In this document: positions 1-6,204 of the stretch, one piece after another
Numbering within the stretch: position 1 is the stretch's first letter
How the letters are laid out: the number at the start of each line of letters is the position of its first letter
Assembly: GCA_017888105.1 (NCBI GenBank)
Contig: JAGHGS010000130.1
Coordinates: 1 to 14,377 of the forward strand
Direction: 5' to 3'
Length of the DNA: 14,377 nt
Source of the DNA: Bacilli bacterium
GTDB taxonomy: Bacteria > Bacillota_I > Bacilli_A > RF39 > UBA660
The notes under the pieces: generated by a model
The model's input: only the letters and a program-made list of their open reading frames with translations
Database searches by the model: none
Told to the model about the DNA's origin: nothing
Translations under genes and position numbers: made by a program

Positions 1-352
1 CTTCCAAACTTGTTCTTAATTCAACATCAGTAAATCTCTTATATTCATTTTCACTCTTTTCATCTAATAAATCTTGAATTTCCTTAAAATTACAATTCAC
101 TAAATGAAAATGATAATGTTTTTCATAATTCGTAAGCTGGACTCGCTCAGAATTGATTTCTTTTGGATTTACCACCCAAAACAAGTCTACATCATTTTCT
201 CGATTAACCATTCCCTTTTCACCGGGAAAATTATAAGAATAATCCATATTGGTAATATAAACTTTTCCTTCATCATTCATTATAATGGCTCTTACTTTAT
301 GAACTTTTGAATTAATTTCTTTCTTTTCTAAATGTTCTTCATTAATTAACAT
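1..352 (-). CDS. Nudix-like protein under T-box control, C-terminus beyond window
   Basis: I read 117 uninterrupted codons from the ATG at 352 to the window edge. GGAG lies 8 nt upstream of this ATG; an in-frame ATG at 358 sits too close to it. The segment VRAIIMNDEGKVYITNMDYS followed by YNFPGEKG (residues 20-47) looks like the first strands of a Nudix fold up to the usual PGG of the Nudix box. The part from VNRENDVDLFWVV through VQLTNYEKHYHFHL and IQDLLDEK (49-99) resembles the later strands and C-terminal helix of such enzymes. The catalytic box (G-x5-E-x7-REUxEExGU) that should lie between them is absent, as if about 50 residues were missing. The T-box immediately upstream suggests amino-acid-related function or co-transcription with an aminoacyl-tRNA synthetase gene beyond the edge. 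Family assignment is by motif resemblance only. Confidence 0.5.
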   Translation of the reverse strand, partial: MLINEEHLEKKEINSKVHKVRAIIMNDEGKVYITNMDYSYNFPGEKGMVNRENDVDLFWVVNPKEINSERVQLTNYEKHYHFHLVNCNFKEIQDLLDEKSENEYKRFTDVELRTSLE

Positions 353-367
353 ATGCATCACTCCAAT

Positions 368-563
368 AAAAAAAGATAGCACCAAAGGGTGAAGAATCTC
401 CACGGTACCACCTTTTCTTTTCACTTAATCGGATAACGTCTTTTAAAACGGGCATATCGCCAGCTCCCAAGCAACCTTCAGATTTTATCTTTACTTATTT
501 TCACCAACCATAAGCTCTCTATAAAAGAATTGAATCTTACTCCTCTTGTTCATCACTTTTAAT
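368..563 (-). promoter_or_regulatory. T-box riboswitch leader (tRNA-sensing antiterminator), probably Val
   Basis: On the minus strand the leader carries the T-box core AAGGTGGTACCGTGG (UGGU at the tRNA-binding position) and Stem I hallmarks: AGTA in the 5' side of the specifier loop, AGAGAG, and GGTTGGTG. Stem I pairs CAAG (548-545) with CTTG (471-468) and AGATT with AATCT, leaving specifier-loop 3' strand GAAGGTTG (479-472). With the usual GAA motif, the best specifier is GTT (475-473, Val). The competing terminator pairs GGTGGTACC (412-404) with GGTGCTATC (383-375), plus an inner GTGGAG/CTTCAC helix, and ends in seven T (374-368). UGGU pairs with a tRNA ending ACCA (A73), which fits tRNA-Val and argues against tRNA-Gly (U73). 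Uncharged tRNA would favour antitermination and expression of the gene starting at 352. Confidence 0.93.
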
Positions 564-569
564 AAATGT

Positions 570-598
570 ATTTTATCAAATTTTAATTTCTTTTTCAA
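570..598 (-). promoter_or_regulatory. Sigma-A-type promoter of the T-box transcript
   Basis: TTGAAA (598-593), a 17-nt spacer and TAAAAT (575-570) on the minus strand place transcription start near 563, just before Stem I. The -35 box overlaps the TGA stop codon of the upstream gene (597-595). Confidence 0.8.
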
Positions 599-2784
599 CC
601 ACTAACTTGAATTAAACCATTACTATCAAAAGTATAAGTCGTATTAGTACTCTTAATAGTAACAACAAAACCACCATTTGCCACTGTAACAGTATAGGAT
701 CCAGCATATTCAGTCGTTCCTACATCAAGCGTTTCACTAAGAGCAAAGGTTGGATCGCTATATTTATGAATATTAAGTTTATTAGAAGAATCAATAACAA
801 CATAATAATCATTTTGTAAATCAACATAATTATATGCACCATCATCTTTTCTAAGAAGATTTCCTTCAAAATCATAAACATAGTACTTATTATCATCCAC
901 TACTTTTAAATAAGTTCCTACATAATCAACAATTGGATATCCATAAGATTTCGTAATTTCTGCTCCAACATTACTAAATAATTGATAAGTACCACTTGAA
1001 GTACCAACTTCATAATAGTCCCCTATTTTTTCAATAGAAGAATAATCAAAAGCAATTGTACCGGAAACATTATCACTAATTCGAATTAATCCAAATTCTT
1101 CATTACTTTTATTCTGAGCCATTACATAAGAAGCATTTGTATCAACAAAAGTAACTTCCTTTTTACCAGTATAAGCTCCACTATCAACCGATTTATACTT
1201 AGCAAGAGATTTTTTATCTTTTAAATCATATAGAATAATTGTTGGATTATTAAGATCAATCGTATCTAGAATGAAGACATAACGATCATTATAAATTGGA
1301 ATCCATCCTACTGATTCACTTTTATTTTCTTCTACTTCGTTATCGCTATAAAAAGAATCAGTCGCAATTGTACAATTTGTCAAATCCGTAGAATTCGCAT
1401 TAGAACATTCATACGTTCCTAATAAATCTGTTTTTTCTTCATCTTGATAAAAATATAATATACTATCAAAATAACTAATATATTGATAATTAGCACTCAT
1501 TTTACCATCTTGTAAATCAATCGATTCTGTTCTTTCTTTATCTTCTCGAGTGAAAGTAATATCCATAACTCCTTCATTAATCGCTACTTCATAAGCTCTT
1601 TTTGTTTCCACAAATACTTTATCTTCATTATAAACATTCAAAGGATTATAATAACTAGAATCAAGTTCTACTCCTACTTCATTATATTTATTTCCCGCAT
1701 AGTCTCGAACATAAAGAACTCCTCGATCAATTAATATAGCATATTCATCTAAAAGTTCAATATAATCATATGGATCATCATAAATTAAATCCCCATTATA
1801 ACTATAAACATAATATCCATGATTATCTACAACAATATACTGATCATTATAACTTTTCACTTCATAACGAATTGCATTACTCAAATTTTTTCCATTAACA
1901 TCATAAATATAATAACGATCACTCATCTTAGCAACAACATTTGCATCAGAACTCATTTGACCTAAATAATCATAAGAAAAATCAAATACTTTCTTAATCT
2001 CATCACCACTAAAATCAAAAGCTCCATATTTATCATCAGTATCTTGAACAATAACAAAACTACTATCACGAAAACCTTTAACCAAATGATAAGTTCCCTC
2101 AGATTCTCCAGATTCTATATTATATAAAATAATATTCTCATCTTCTGCCTTCTCATTATCAAATACAAACACATAATTATCCTGATAAATAGCACTAGTT
2201 CTTTCTATTAATGTTTCATCCTCATAAACATTTTTTTCTCCATCAAAATTATCTTCATTACTATAAGTAGAAACATAACATAAATCTTCACTTTTATTTG
2301 TACATTCATAACTACCAATTTCTTCATCATCTTGATTTAGAAAAACCAAAGTACCATCACGATAAATATAATTATCTTTCTCAACAATTACCTCTGGTTC
2401 TTCTGGCTTTGGTGTTTCTTCCTTTTTATCTTTACTTAAAACAAAGAAGATAATTAAACCAACAATAAGAAGAAGAATGATAATACCACTTATAATAATA
2501 ATAATTTTTTTCTTTTTAGATAAAGAACTCCATTTTTCTTTCAAACTTTTTTTCGGTTTTTTCTCTTTTTTCTTCTTATCTTCCTTAGGCTCCTGTGAAT
2601 TTTCCTCAGATGGTTCTTCTCTTTGAGGCTCTACCGCATCATCACCCGAAAGTCCAAAAGTAAGATCATCGACCATTTCTTCTTTACTAACACCCTCTTG
2701 ATCAATATTATCAATCGGACTTGGAACTTCTCCATCTGGGATATCAAATAAATCTCTAGTTTTCTCTAGATCATCATACTTCAT
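595..2784 (-). CDS. Membrane-anchored extracellular protein with duplicated beta-rich half
   Basis: The start is taken as the ATG at 2784, with AAAGGAG 8 nt upstream; a longer frame beginning with GTG at 2793 would start inside that ribosome binding site. The product is 729 aa. Residues 1-88 are acidic then lysine-rich (cytoplasmic), and residues about 94-117 form one hydrophobic helix flanked by KKKK and KDKK. The rest is probably extracellular. That part consists of two homologous halves, about 139-377 and 434-687. Paired landmarks are IGSYEC/LGTYEC, DNYVFVFD/DRYVFILD, IILYNI/IILYDL and YYVYSYNGDL/YYVYDFEGNL. The short repeats of the form YxVYDxxGN resemble WG-type or beta-propeller-like repeats. 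No catalytic motif was recognised, and no LPXTG signal. It has its own promoter and lies downstream of rpmF's terminator. Function unknown; a surface or envelope role is inferred. Confidence 0.88.
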   Translation of the reverse strand: MKYDDLEKTRDLFDIPDGEVPSPIDNIDQEGVSKEEMVDDLTFGLSGDDAVEPQREEPSEENSQEPKEDKKKKEKKPKKSLKEKWSSLSKKKKIIIIISGIIILLLIVGLIIFFVLSKDKKEETPKPEEPEVIVEKDNYIYRDGTLVFLNQDDEEIGSYECTNKSEDLCYVSTYSNEDNFDGEKNVYEDETLIERTSAIYQDNYVFVFDNEKAEDENIILYNIESGESEGTYHLVKGFRDSSFVIVQDTDDKYGAFDFSGDEIKKVFDFSYDYLGQMSSDANVVAKMSDRYYIYDVNGKNLSNAIRYEVKSYNDQYIVVDNHGYYVYSYNGDLIYDDPYDYIELLDEYAILIDRGVLYVRDYAGNKYNEVGVELDSSYYNPLNVYNEDKVFVETKRAYEVAINEGVMDITFTREDKERTESIDLQDGKMSANYQYISYFDSILYFYQDEEKTDLLGTYECSNANSTDLTNCTIATDSFYSDNEVEENKSESVGWIPIYNDRYVFILDTIDLNNPTIILYDLKDKKSLAKYKSVDSGAYTGKKEVTFVDTNASYVMAQNKSNEEFGLIRISDNVSGTIAFDYSSIEKIGDYYEVGTSSGTYQLFSNVGAEITKSYGYPIVDYVGTYLKVVDDNKYYVYDFEGNLLRKDDGAYNYVDLQNDYYVVIDSSNKLNIHKYSDPTFALSETLDVGTTEYAGSYTVTVANGGFVVTIKSTNTTYTFDSNGLIQVSG

Positions 2785-2810
2785 TTTAGACACTCCTTTA
2801 TATTAAATAA

Positions 2811-2819
2811 AGTATATCA
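2811..2819 (-). promoter_or_regulatory. Extended -10 promoter of the duplicated surface protein gene
   Basis: TGATATACT on the minus strand is an extended -10 element (TGn before TATACT), about 27 nt before the ATG at 2784. No good -35 hexamer is seen 17 nt upstream, as is common for extended -10 promoters. Confidence 0.55.
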
Positions 2820-2854
2820 TATTTTATAAAACTTTACTAGCCCATTTTAGGCAT

Positions 2855-2878
2855 GAAAAAAGTTAGATTTCTCTAACT
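2855..2878 (-). terminator. Intrinsic terminator of yceD-rpmF
   Basis: On the minus strand, a perfect 7-bp hairpin (AGTTAGA/TCTAACT) closed by a GAAA tetraloop is followed by a T run. The rpmF stop codon (2879-2877) overlaps the first arm. Confidence 0.9.
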
Positions 2879-3068
2879 ATTCAGCATCTTTTTGATCAAC
2901 TTCAACTACTTGTTCATTTTTATAGTAACCACACTTAGTACAAGCACGATGAGGTCTAATAGTTGCCCCACACTTAGGACATTTTGTTAATGCTCCAACC
3001 TCTTTTTTCAAGTGAGTACGACGCATTCTTTTTTTAGTTTTACTTGTTCTTCTAAAAGGAACTGCCAT
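2877..3068 (-). CDS. rpmF: 50S ribosomal protein bL32
   Basis: The product is a 63-aa basic protein beginning MAVPFRRTSKTKKRMRRTH, the typical bL32 start. It has the zinc-ribbon cysteines C30, C33, C43 and C46 (CPKCG...CTKCG), so it is the zinc-binding (C+) form. bL32 is a component of the large ribosomal subunit near the peptidyl-transferase region. AAGGAG lies 7 nt before the ATG. The gene starts 4 bp after the yceD stop codon, the classic yceD-rpmF operon arrangement, and ends in a strong terminator. Confidence 0.97.
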   Translation of the reverse strand: MAVPFRRTSKTKKRMRRTHLKKEVGALTKCPKCGATIRPHRACTKCGYYKNEQVVEVDQKDAE

Positions 3069-3072
3069 GTTT

Positions 3073-3555
3073 TCACTCCTTCCTATCCAAAAGCTCTTGC
3101 AATTTAGCTAACCTTGGATCAATATTATTATCTTTATTTTTATCTTCACCCAAACTCCAACCATCACCAGAAAGGTGAGCATCTTTTGTGGTCGTAAATC
3201 TCATGGGTACTTCCAGAACAATATTTTCCCACAAAATCTTCATAATATCAAGTATATTTTGCTCTTTTTGATAATATTCTAAGAAATTTTCGTCATTTAT
3301 ATCAAATTCCTCCTCAATTTTTGAAGTAAAAGGAAAATCAACGGGTTCAGTAGTAACACTATCAGGAATTACCATAACCCCAGTAATATTAAGATTTACC
3401 ACTAACATAGAAACTGAATTAAGCGAAATAGTACCACTTACATGACAATTTTTTAAATCAATTATACCTACACTTTTATAAAGTTCAGCATCAACAGTAA
3501 AATCTTCATCATAATTTACTGCTTCATTACTTAAAGTTGCTAAATTAAGTTCCAT
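3073..3555 (-). CDS. yceD: YceD/DUF177 family protein (large-subunit rRNA accumulation)
   Basis: The 160-aa acidic protein lies directly upstream of rpmF with a 4-bp gap, the conserved position of the YceD/DUF177 family (YlbN in Bacillus). Family-like segments are the central DLKNCHVSGTISLNSVSMLV and the following GVMVIPDSVTTEPVDFPF, then an acidic stretch and IVLEVPMRFTT, and a C-terminal tail with DPRLAKLQELLD, which is typical before L32. Members are linked to 23S rRNA accumulation or processing; the biochemical role here is by family only. Start ATG at 3555 has AGGTGAT about 5 nt upstream. A promoter 20-45 nt upstream drives both genes. Confidence 0.92.
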   Translation of the reverse strand: MELNLATLSNEAVNYDEDFTVDAELYKSVGIIDLKNCHVSGTISLNSVSMLVVNLNITGVMVIPDSVTTEPVDFPFTSKIEEEFDINDENFLEYYQKEQNILDIMKILWENIVLEVPMRFTTTKDAHLSGDGWSLGEDKNKDNNIDPRLAKLQELLDRKE

Positions 3556-3572
3556 CTATATCACCTAATAAA

Positions 3573-3601
3573 AGTATATCCTAAATAAAGCAAAAAGACA
3601 A
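3573..3601 (-). promoter_or_regulatory. Promoter of yceD-rpmF
   Basis: TTGTCT (3601-3596), a 17-nt spacer and TATACT (3578-3573) on the minus strand. A consensus TTGACA (3614-3609) also lies just upstream, but no -10 box is correctly spaced from it. Confidence 0.65.
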
Positions 3602-3613
3602 GAAAATCTTGTC
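3597..3613 (-). repeat. Inverted repeat over the yceD promoter -35, possible terminator or operator
   Basis: GACAAGA (3597-3603) and TCTTGTC (3607-3613) form a perfect 7-bp inverted repeat with a 3-nt loop. Read on the minus strand it is followed by TTTTT, so it could end transcription arriving from the IS relic side. It also covers the -35 box of the yceD promoter, so an operator role is equally possible. Confidence 0.5.
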
Positions 3614-3720
3614 AATCAATTACTGTCTTATGTCCAGACATTTTTTGGCACCACTTTTTATAGTATTAAAAAAGACATAATTTTATGTTATTTTTATGCC
3701 TTTTATTTCTCATTTAGGTA

Positions 3721-3780
3721 TTGTACAACCGAATTGATATAATCAATTATATAAAATATTCATTAAAGGTGGTTGTACAA
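3721..3780 (+). promoter_or_regulatory. Inverted repeats around the transposase start (possible translational block)
   Basis: A perfect 10-bp inverted repeat TTGTACAACC (3721-3730) and GGTTGTACAA (3771-3780) encloses a second perfect 7-bp one, AATTGAT/ATCAATT (3732-3738/3742-3748). The right arm overlaps the GGTGG ribosome binding site and the A of the ATG at 3780. A transcript entering from outside would fold and hide the start, a type of control known for IS10 and IS50. An operator function is the alternative. Confidence 0.5.
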
Positions 3781-4497
3781 TGTCTAAATCTTATAACAAA
3801 AATTCTCTTTTGTCTAGTCCTAATGTTAATATTTTTAATAATTTGTTTGATAAATCTCTTTCTCTTGCTCCTTATCTTCCTCTTCCTTCCCTTAAATTTA
3901 TCTCTTTTATTTCTACTTCTCTTCTTCAATCGGAACTATTATTCTCTCTGACCTTGCTTCTATTATTGCTCCCTTAAAAGATATTGCTCTTCATTCTGCT
4001 AAAAAATATATTACTCGTTCTCTTAATAATCCTAATTATGATTTTCATCATTTCTATTTTAAATTTATTAATTCTTTAATGTCTTCTTTTAAAATTAAAC
4101 ATCCTGATAATAAAGTTGTTATTTCTTTAGACCATATGTATGTTGAAGATAGATTAACTATTCTTATGTTTATAAATCTTATCCTCACTCTCTTATTACT
4201 AGAAATTACCGCTTTGAAACTAATATTGTCATTTCTTCTTCCTATAATCATAAAGAGCCTTTATTTCTTTTAACCAATGGTGATATGTCTTGTGCTGTTA
4301 GAGATTATATGAAAAGATTTAGTATTGAATTTACTTTTAAAAATCAAAAAACAAATGGTCACTTTTTAGAAGAAACTCAAATAAAAGATTTATATGCCTT
4401 TGGTAATTTATATGCTTGTCTTTGTTTTTCTCAATCTTTACTTACTATTCTTGGTATTGATTATAGTAGAAATTTGAATTGCTACAAAAAAAACTGA
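3780..4497 (+). pseudogene. IS4-family DDE transposase, frameshifted and internally deleted
   Basis: Three segments in three frames rebuild one transposase. Segment 1 (3780 to about 3925) begins MSKSYNKNSLLSSPNVNIFN. Segment 2 (about 3926-4180) runs from SIGTIILSDLASIIAPLKD to VVISLDHMYVEDRLTILMF and probably contains the first catalytic Asp. Segment 3 (4183-4497) contains EPLFLLTNGD and then YMKRFSIEFTFKNQK. The latter matches the IS4 signature Y-(2)-R-(3)-E-(6)-K exactly, including the catalytic Glu. Only about 235 codons remain, whereas IS4 transposases are usually near 400 or more, and the join between segments 2 and 3 skips the region normally lying between the first Asp and the TN motif. 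The damage is therefore two frame changes plus a probable deletion. The start follows GGTGG with a 7-nt gap. Confidence 0.85.
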
Positions 4498-4540
4498 TAA
4501 ACTATCAACTTTTGACTTTGACATATTTATCAGTTTTTAT
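4490..4540. terminator. Hairpin terminator at the end of the transposase relic
   Basis: AAAACTGATAAA (4490-4501) pairs perfectly over 12 bp with TTTATCAGTTTT (4526-4537) and is followed by T-rich sequence. The transposase TGA (4495-4497) lies inside the first arm. The A run on the other side could let it act on the minus strand as well. Confidence 0.75.
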
Positions 4541-4676
4541 ATTAACATTTATAACGTGTAATAAATACTATATTTTTGAATAAAAGAATGATTCATTTTT
4601 ACTGGACGCACTTTTTAGTATTAAAATACTCTCTTTTTATTAGTGTTCACCTAGGTTTGTCAAAAAGTGTCAGGGC

Positions 4677-6011
4677 TTAGGATGAAACTACATATGGATC
4701 ACTAATAGTTCCACTTCCTGTTATTGCATTATTAGTTGACAGACTGATTACTGGGCGCACACCTCGCGTGCGATACACGCTGTTGTGGATGAGGCTGCCA
4801 TTCGAATCCACACGGAACACGTAAGCAAGACTGCCGCTAAAGTAAGACGGAGACATGGTCCAGTAAGAGTTTCCTGTATATAGGTAATAGCCATAGTTAT
4901 TACTACTTGTTCCTCCTGCATATATGACTTCATCCGCTGTGATGAGTCCTATTTTCGTTGTATACAAGTCATTGGTATTGCTACATTCATAACTTGGTGT
5001 TCCATTCTCTCTTCTTTCATATGCTGCGTAATAGATTGCGCTACTTGGTTGACTACTCCACGAGTATCCACTTGCCATTTCTCGGCCATTACAAAATCCG
5101 GCACTTCCTCCACTGGCTATCTTACTATCATAACTTTGCAAGTTATTATTATACCATGTATCGAGTATTCCTTTTATGGTGCTTGCTGTTCCTCCATTTT
5201 GGGTGCTTGGTCTTTGTAAATCTGTTGTATATGTATATCCTACATAATAACTTCGATCTCTTAAACTATTGAATGCGCTTGTTTGTGTTTGAGTATATTG
5301 TGTACTGCTATCATTATATCCATTGGCGAGTATTGTTTCTTTTCCTGCTGCATCTACTTCTGATTTCTCTCCACTATAAATGATTCGAACCGTGCCATCT
5401 TCATTGATTCGGATAATTCGCCAATACTTATCAGCAAATACCAAATAATTATTTTCTACATCTCCTCTATAATAGTATGTTGTTCCTTTACTTGTGGTTT
5501 CTTCATAGATTCCTACGGTCTCTTCTTCACAATTACCTCCATCATCACTTCCGTTTGTACAACTTGTTTTACTAAAATCTGGGGTATCTAAGTTTACTTC
5601 GATTGTCCCTAATATCGTATCTACTTTCTTTGTTGTTGAGGTAACAAAATCTAAATAACATTTTGTTCCCTTTGTTGTAAATGGTATTACACTTAATGTT
5701 TGAGTATTACTATCATAACTTAATGTAATATTGCTATCTTCTTCTCCATTTACAGTGCAATAACTATTTTCTGTTAATTCATAATTACCAGTTGGTATAG
5801 TATCAGATGGTTCTCCGTCAACTGTAATTGCTACTATATTTAAATCTGCCAAACTATAATTAATAGTTCCATTTACTAAAGGAATACTCTCAGTTGTTCT
5901 AAATTTTGCTCTAGTAAAGTTTAATATAATTGCACTAATAACTGCTACTACCACAACTCCAATTATAATATTCCTTTTTAAATGACTTTGTTTTAATACC
6001 TCAAATTTCAT
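4677..6011 (-). CDS. Anchored surface protein with DUF6273/FISUMP-like C-terminal domain
   Basis: The product is 444 aa. Residues 12-31 (KRNIIIGVVVVAVISAIIL after basic residues) form an N-terminal membrane anchor. Next comes a segment with SIPLVNGTINYSLADLNIVA, two Cys-containing strands (SYCTVNG, TKCYLDF) and a Thr/Ser-rich linker, then a domain from about residue 170. This domain has YYYRGDVENNYLVFADKYWR, FCNGREMASGYSW, IGLITADEVIYAGG, YWTMSP and RGVRPVISLS. That order is typical of DUF6273/FISUMP-like surface domains with a C-type-lectin/FGE-like fold, probably for binding; no enzyme site is seen. AGGAGAG lies upstream of the ATG. The region encoding residues about 384-423 is far richer in G+C (65 of 120 bases at 4741-4860) than the rest. 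The gene has a strong promoter, a structured leader and a divergent tandem-XRE regulator. Ligand unknown. Confidence 0.85.
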   Translation of the reverse strand: MKFEVLKQSHLKRNIIIGVVVVAVISAIILNFTRAKFRTTESIPLVNGTINYSLADLNIVAITVDGEPSDTIPTGNYELTENSYCTVNGEEDSNITLSYDSNTQTLSVIPFTTKGTKCYLDFVTSTTKKVDTILGTIEVNLDTPDFSKTSCTNGSDDGGNCEEETVGIYEETTSKGTTYYYRGDVENNYLVFADKYWRIIRINEDGTVRIIYSGEKSEVDAAGKETILANGYNDSSTQYTQTQTSAFNSLRDRSYYVGYTYTTDLQRPSTQNGGTASTIKGILDTWYNNNLQSYDSKIASGGSAGFCNGREMASGYSWSSQPSSAIYYAAYERRENGTPSYECSNTNDLYTTKIGLITADEVIYAGGTSSNNYGYYLYTGNSYWTMSPSYFSGSLAYVFRVDSNGSLIHNSVYRTRGVRPVISLSTNNAITGSGTISDPYVVSS

Positions 6012-6098
6012 AATCTCTCTCCTAACATGATGCTAGGCTTCATTTTATTGATCGTGAAAATAAACTATCATGGACATATGATAAGTTTCCTAGCTTAT
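6012..6098 (-). promoter_or_regulatory. Structured 5' leader with three-way junction and possible SD switch
   Basis: On the minus strand the leader can form P1 GCTAGG/CCTAGC (6094-6089 with 6037-6032). P1 encloses a 10-bp stem with one bulge (AAACT-TATCAT with ATGATAGTTT, 6088-6078 with 6071-6062) and a 5-bp stem ATTTT/AAAAT (6061-6057 with 6046-6042). The 3' strand of P1 (CCTAG, 6037-6033) can instead pair with TTAGG (6025-6021), which contains the start of the AGGAG Shine-Dalgarno sequence. The two pairings exclude each other, so the leader could switch translation. I do not recognise a known riboswitch class in it. Confidence 0.5.
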
Positions 6099-6104
6099 AG
6101 TTAA

Positions 6105-6133
6105 ATTATAAATATAGCTAGACAAAAAGTCAA
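6105..6133 (-). promoter_or_regulatory. Consensus promoter of the surface protein gene
   Basis: TTGACT (6133-6128), a 17-nt spacer and TATAAT (6110-6105) on the minus strand. Start expected near 6098, giving an approximately 86-nt leader. The site lies in the 193-bp divergent region shared with the XRE regulator, which could bind here. Confidence 0.88.
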
Positions 6134-6204
6134 GAAAAATATCAATATTATCCTAGTTAAAATAAAATCAAAGTTTATCATGAGAAAATAATGTCGGTGA
6201 TTTT

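Larger units (their letters stand above)
3646..4674 (+). mobile_element. Decayed IS4-type insertion sequence
   Basis: A broken IS4-family transposase gene (3780-4497) lies between candidate terminal inverted repeats. The left end is TTGGCACCACTTTTT (3645-3659). The right end, read on the minus strand, is CTGACACTTTTTGAC (4673-4659). They share CACTTTTT and a roughly TGRCAC lead. An 18-20 bp imperfect direct repeat, CACTTTTTA(TA)GTATTAAAA, occurs at 3652-3671 and 4609-4626. The right end stops just before the stop codon of the neighbouring surface protein gene (4679-4677). The exact ends and target duplication are not certain. The element cannot encode an intact transposase, so it is immobile by itself. 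Confidence 0.65.

Noticed and set aside
104..310. Plus-strand ORF of 68 codons
   Set aside because: Antisense to the T-box-controlled Nudix-like gene; no ribosome binding site and no family resemblance.
472..479. Glycine specifier (GGT) for the T-box
   Set aside because: The antiterminator UGGU would pair with A73, whereas bacterial tRNA-Gly normally has U73; a Val reading fits better, though not proven.
3747..3929. Minus-strand Arg/Lys-rich ORF
   Set aside because: Antisense of the transposase relic; low-complexity translation with no start signals.
4610..4650. AGTATT/AATACT hairpin as a strong terminator
   Set aside because: Only a weak AT stem with an interrupted T run; it could equally be part of the IS end, so it is not listed.
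4958..5272. Plus-strand ORF of 104 codons
   Set aside because: Shadow of the surface protein gene on the opposite strand; its Tyr/His/Leu-rich reading is what antisense of that gene gives.
6012..6098. Leader as a c-di-GMP (GEMM) riboswitch
   Set aside because: It has a three-way junction, but the conserved GEMM core sequences are absent.
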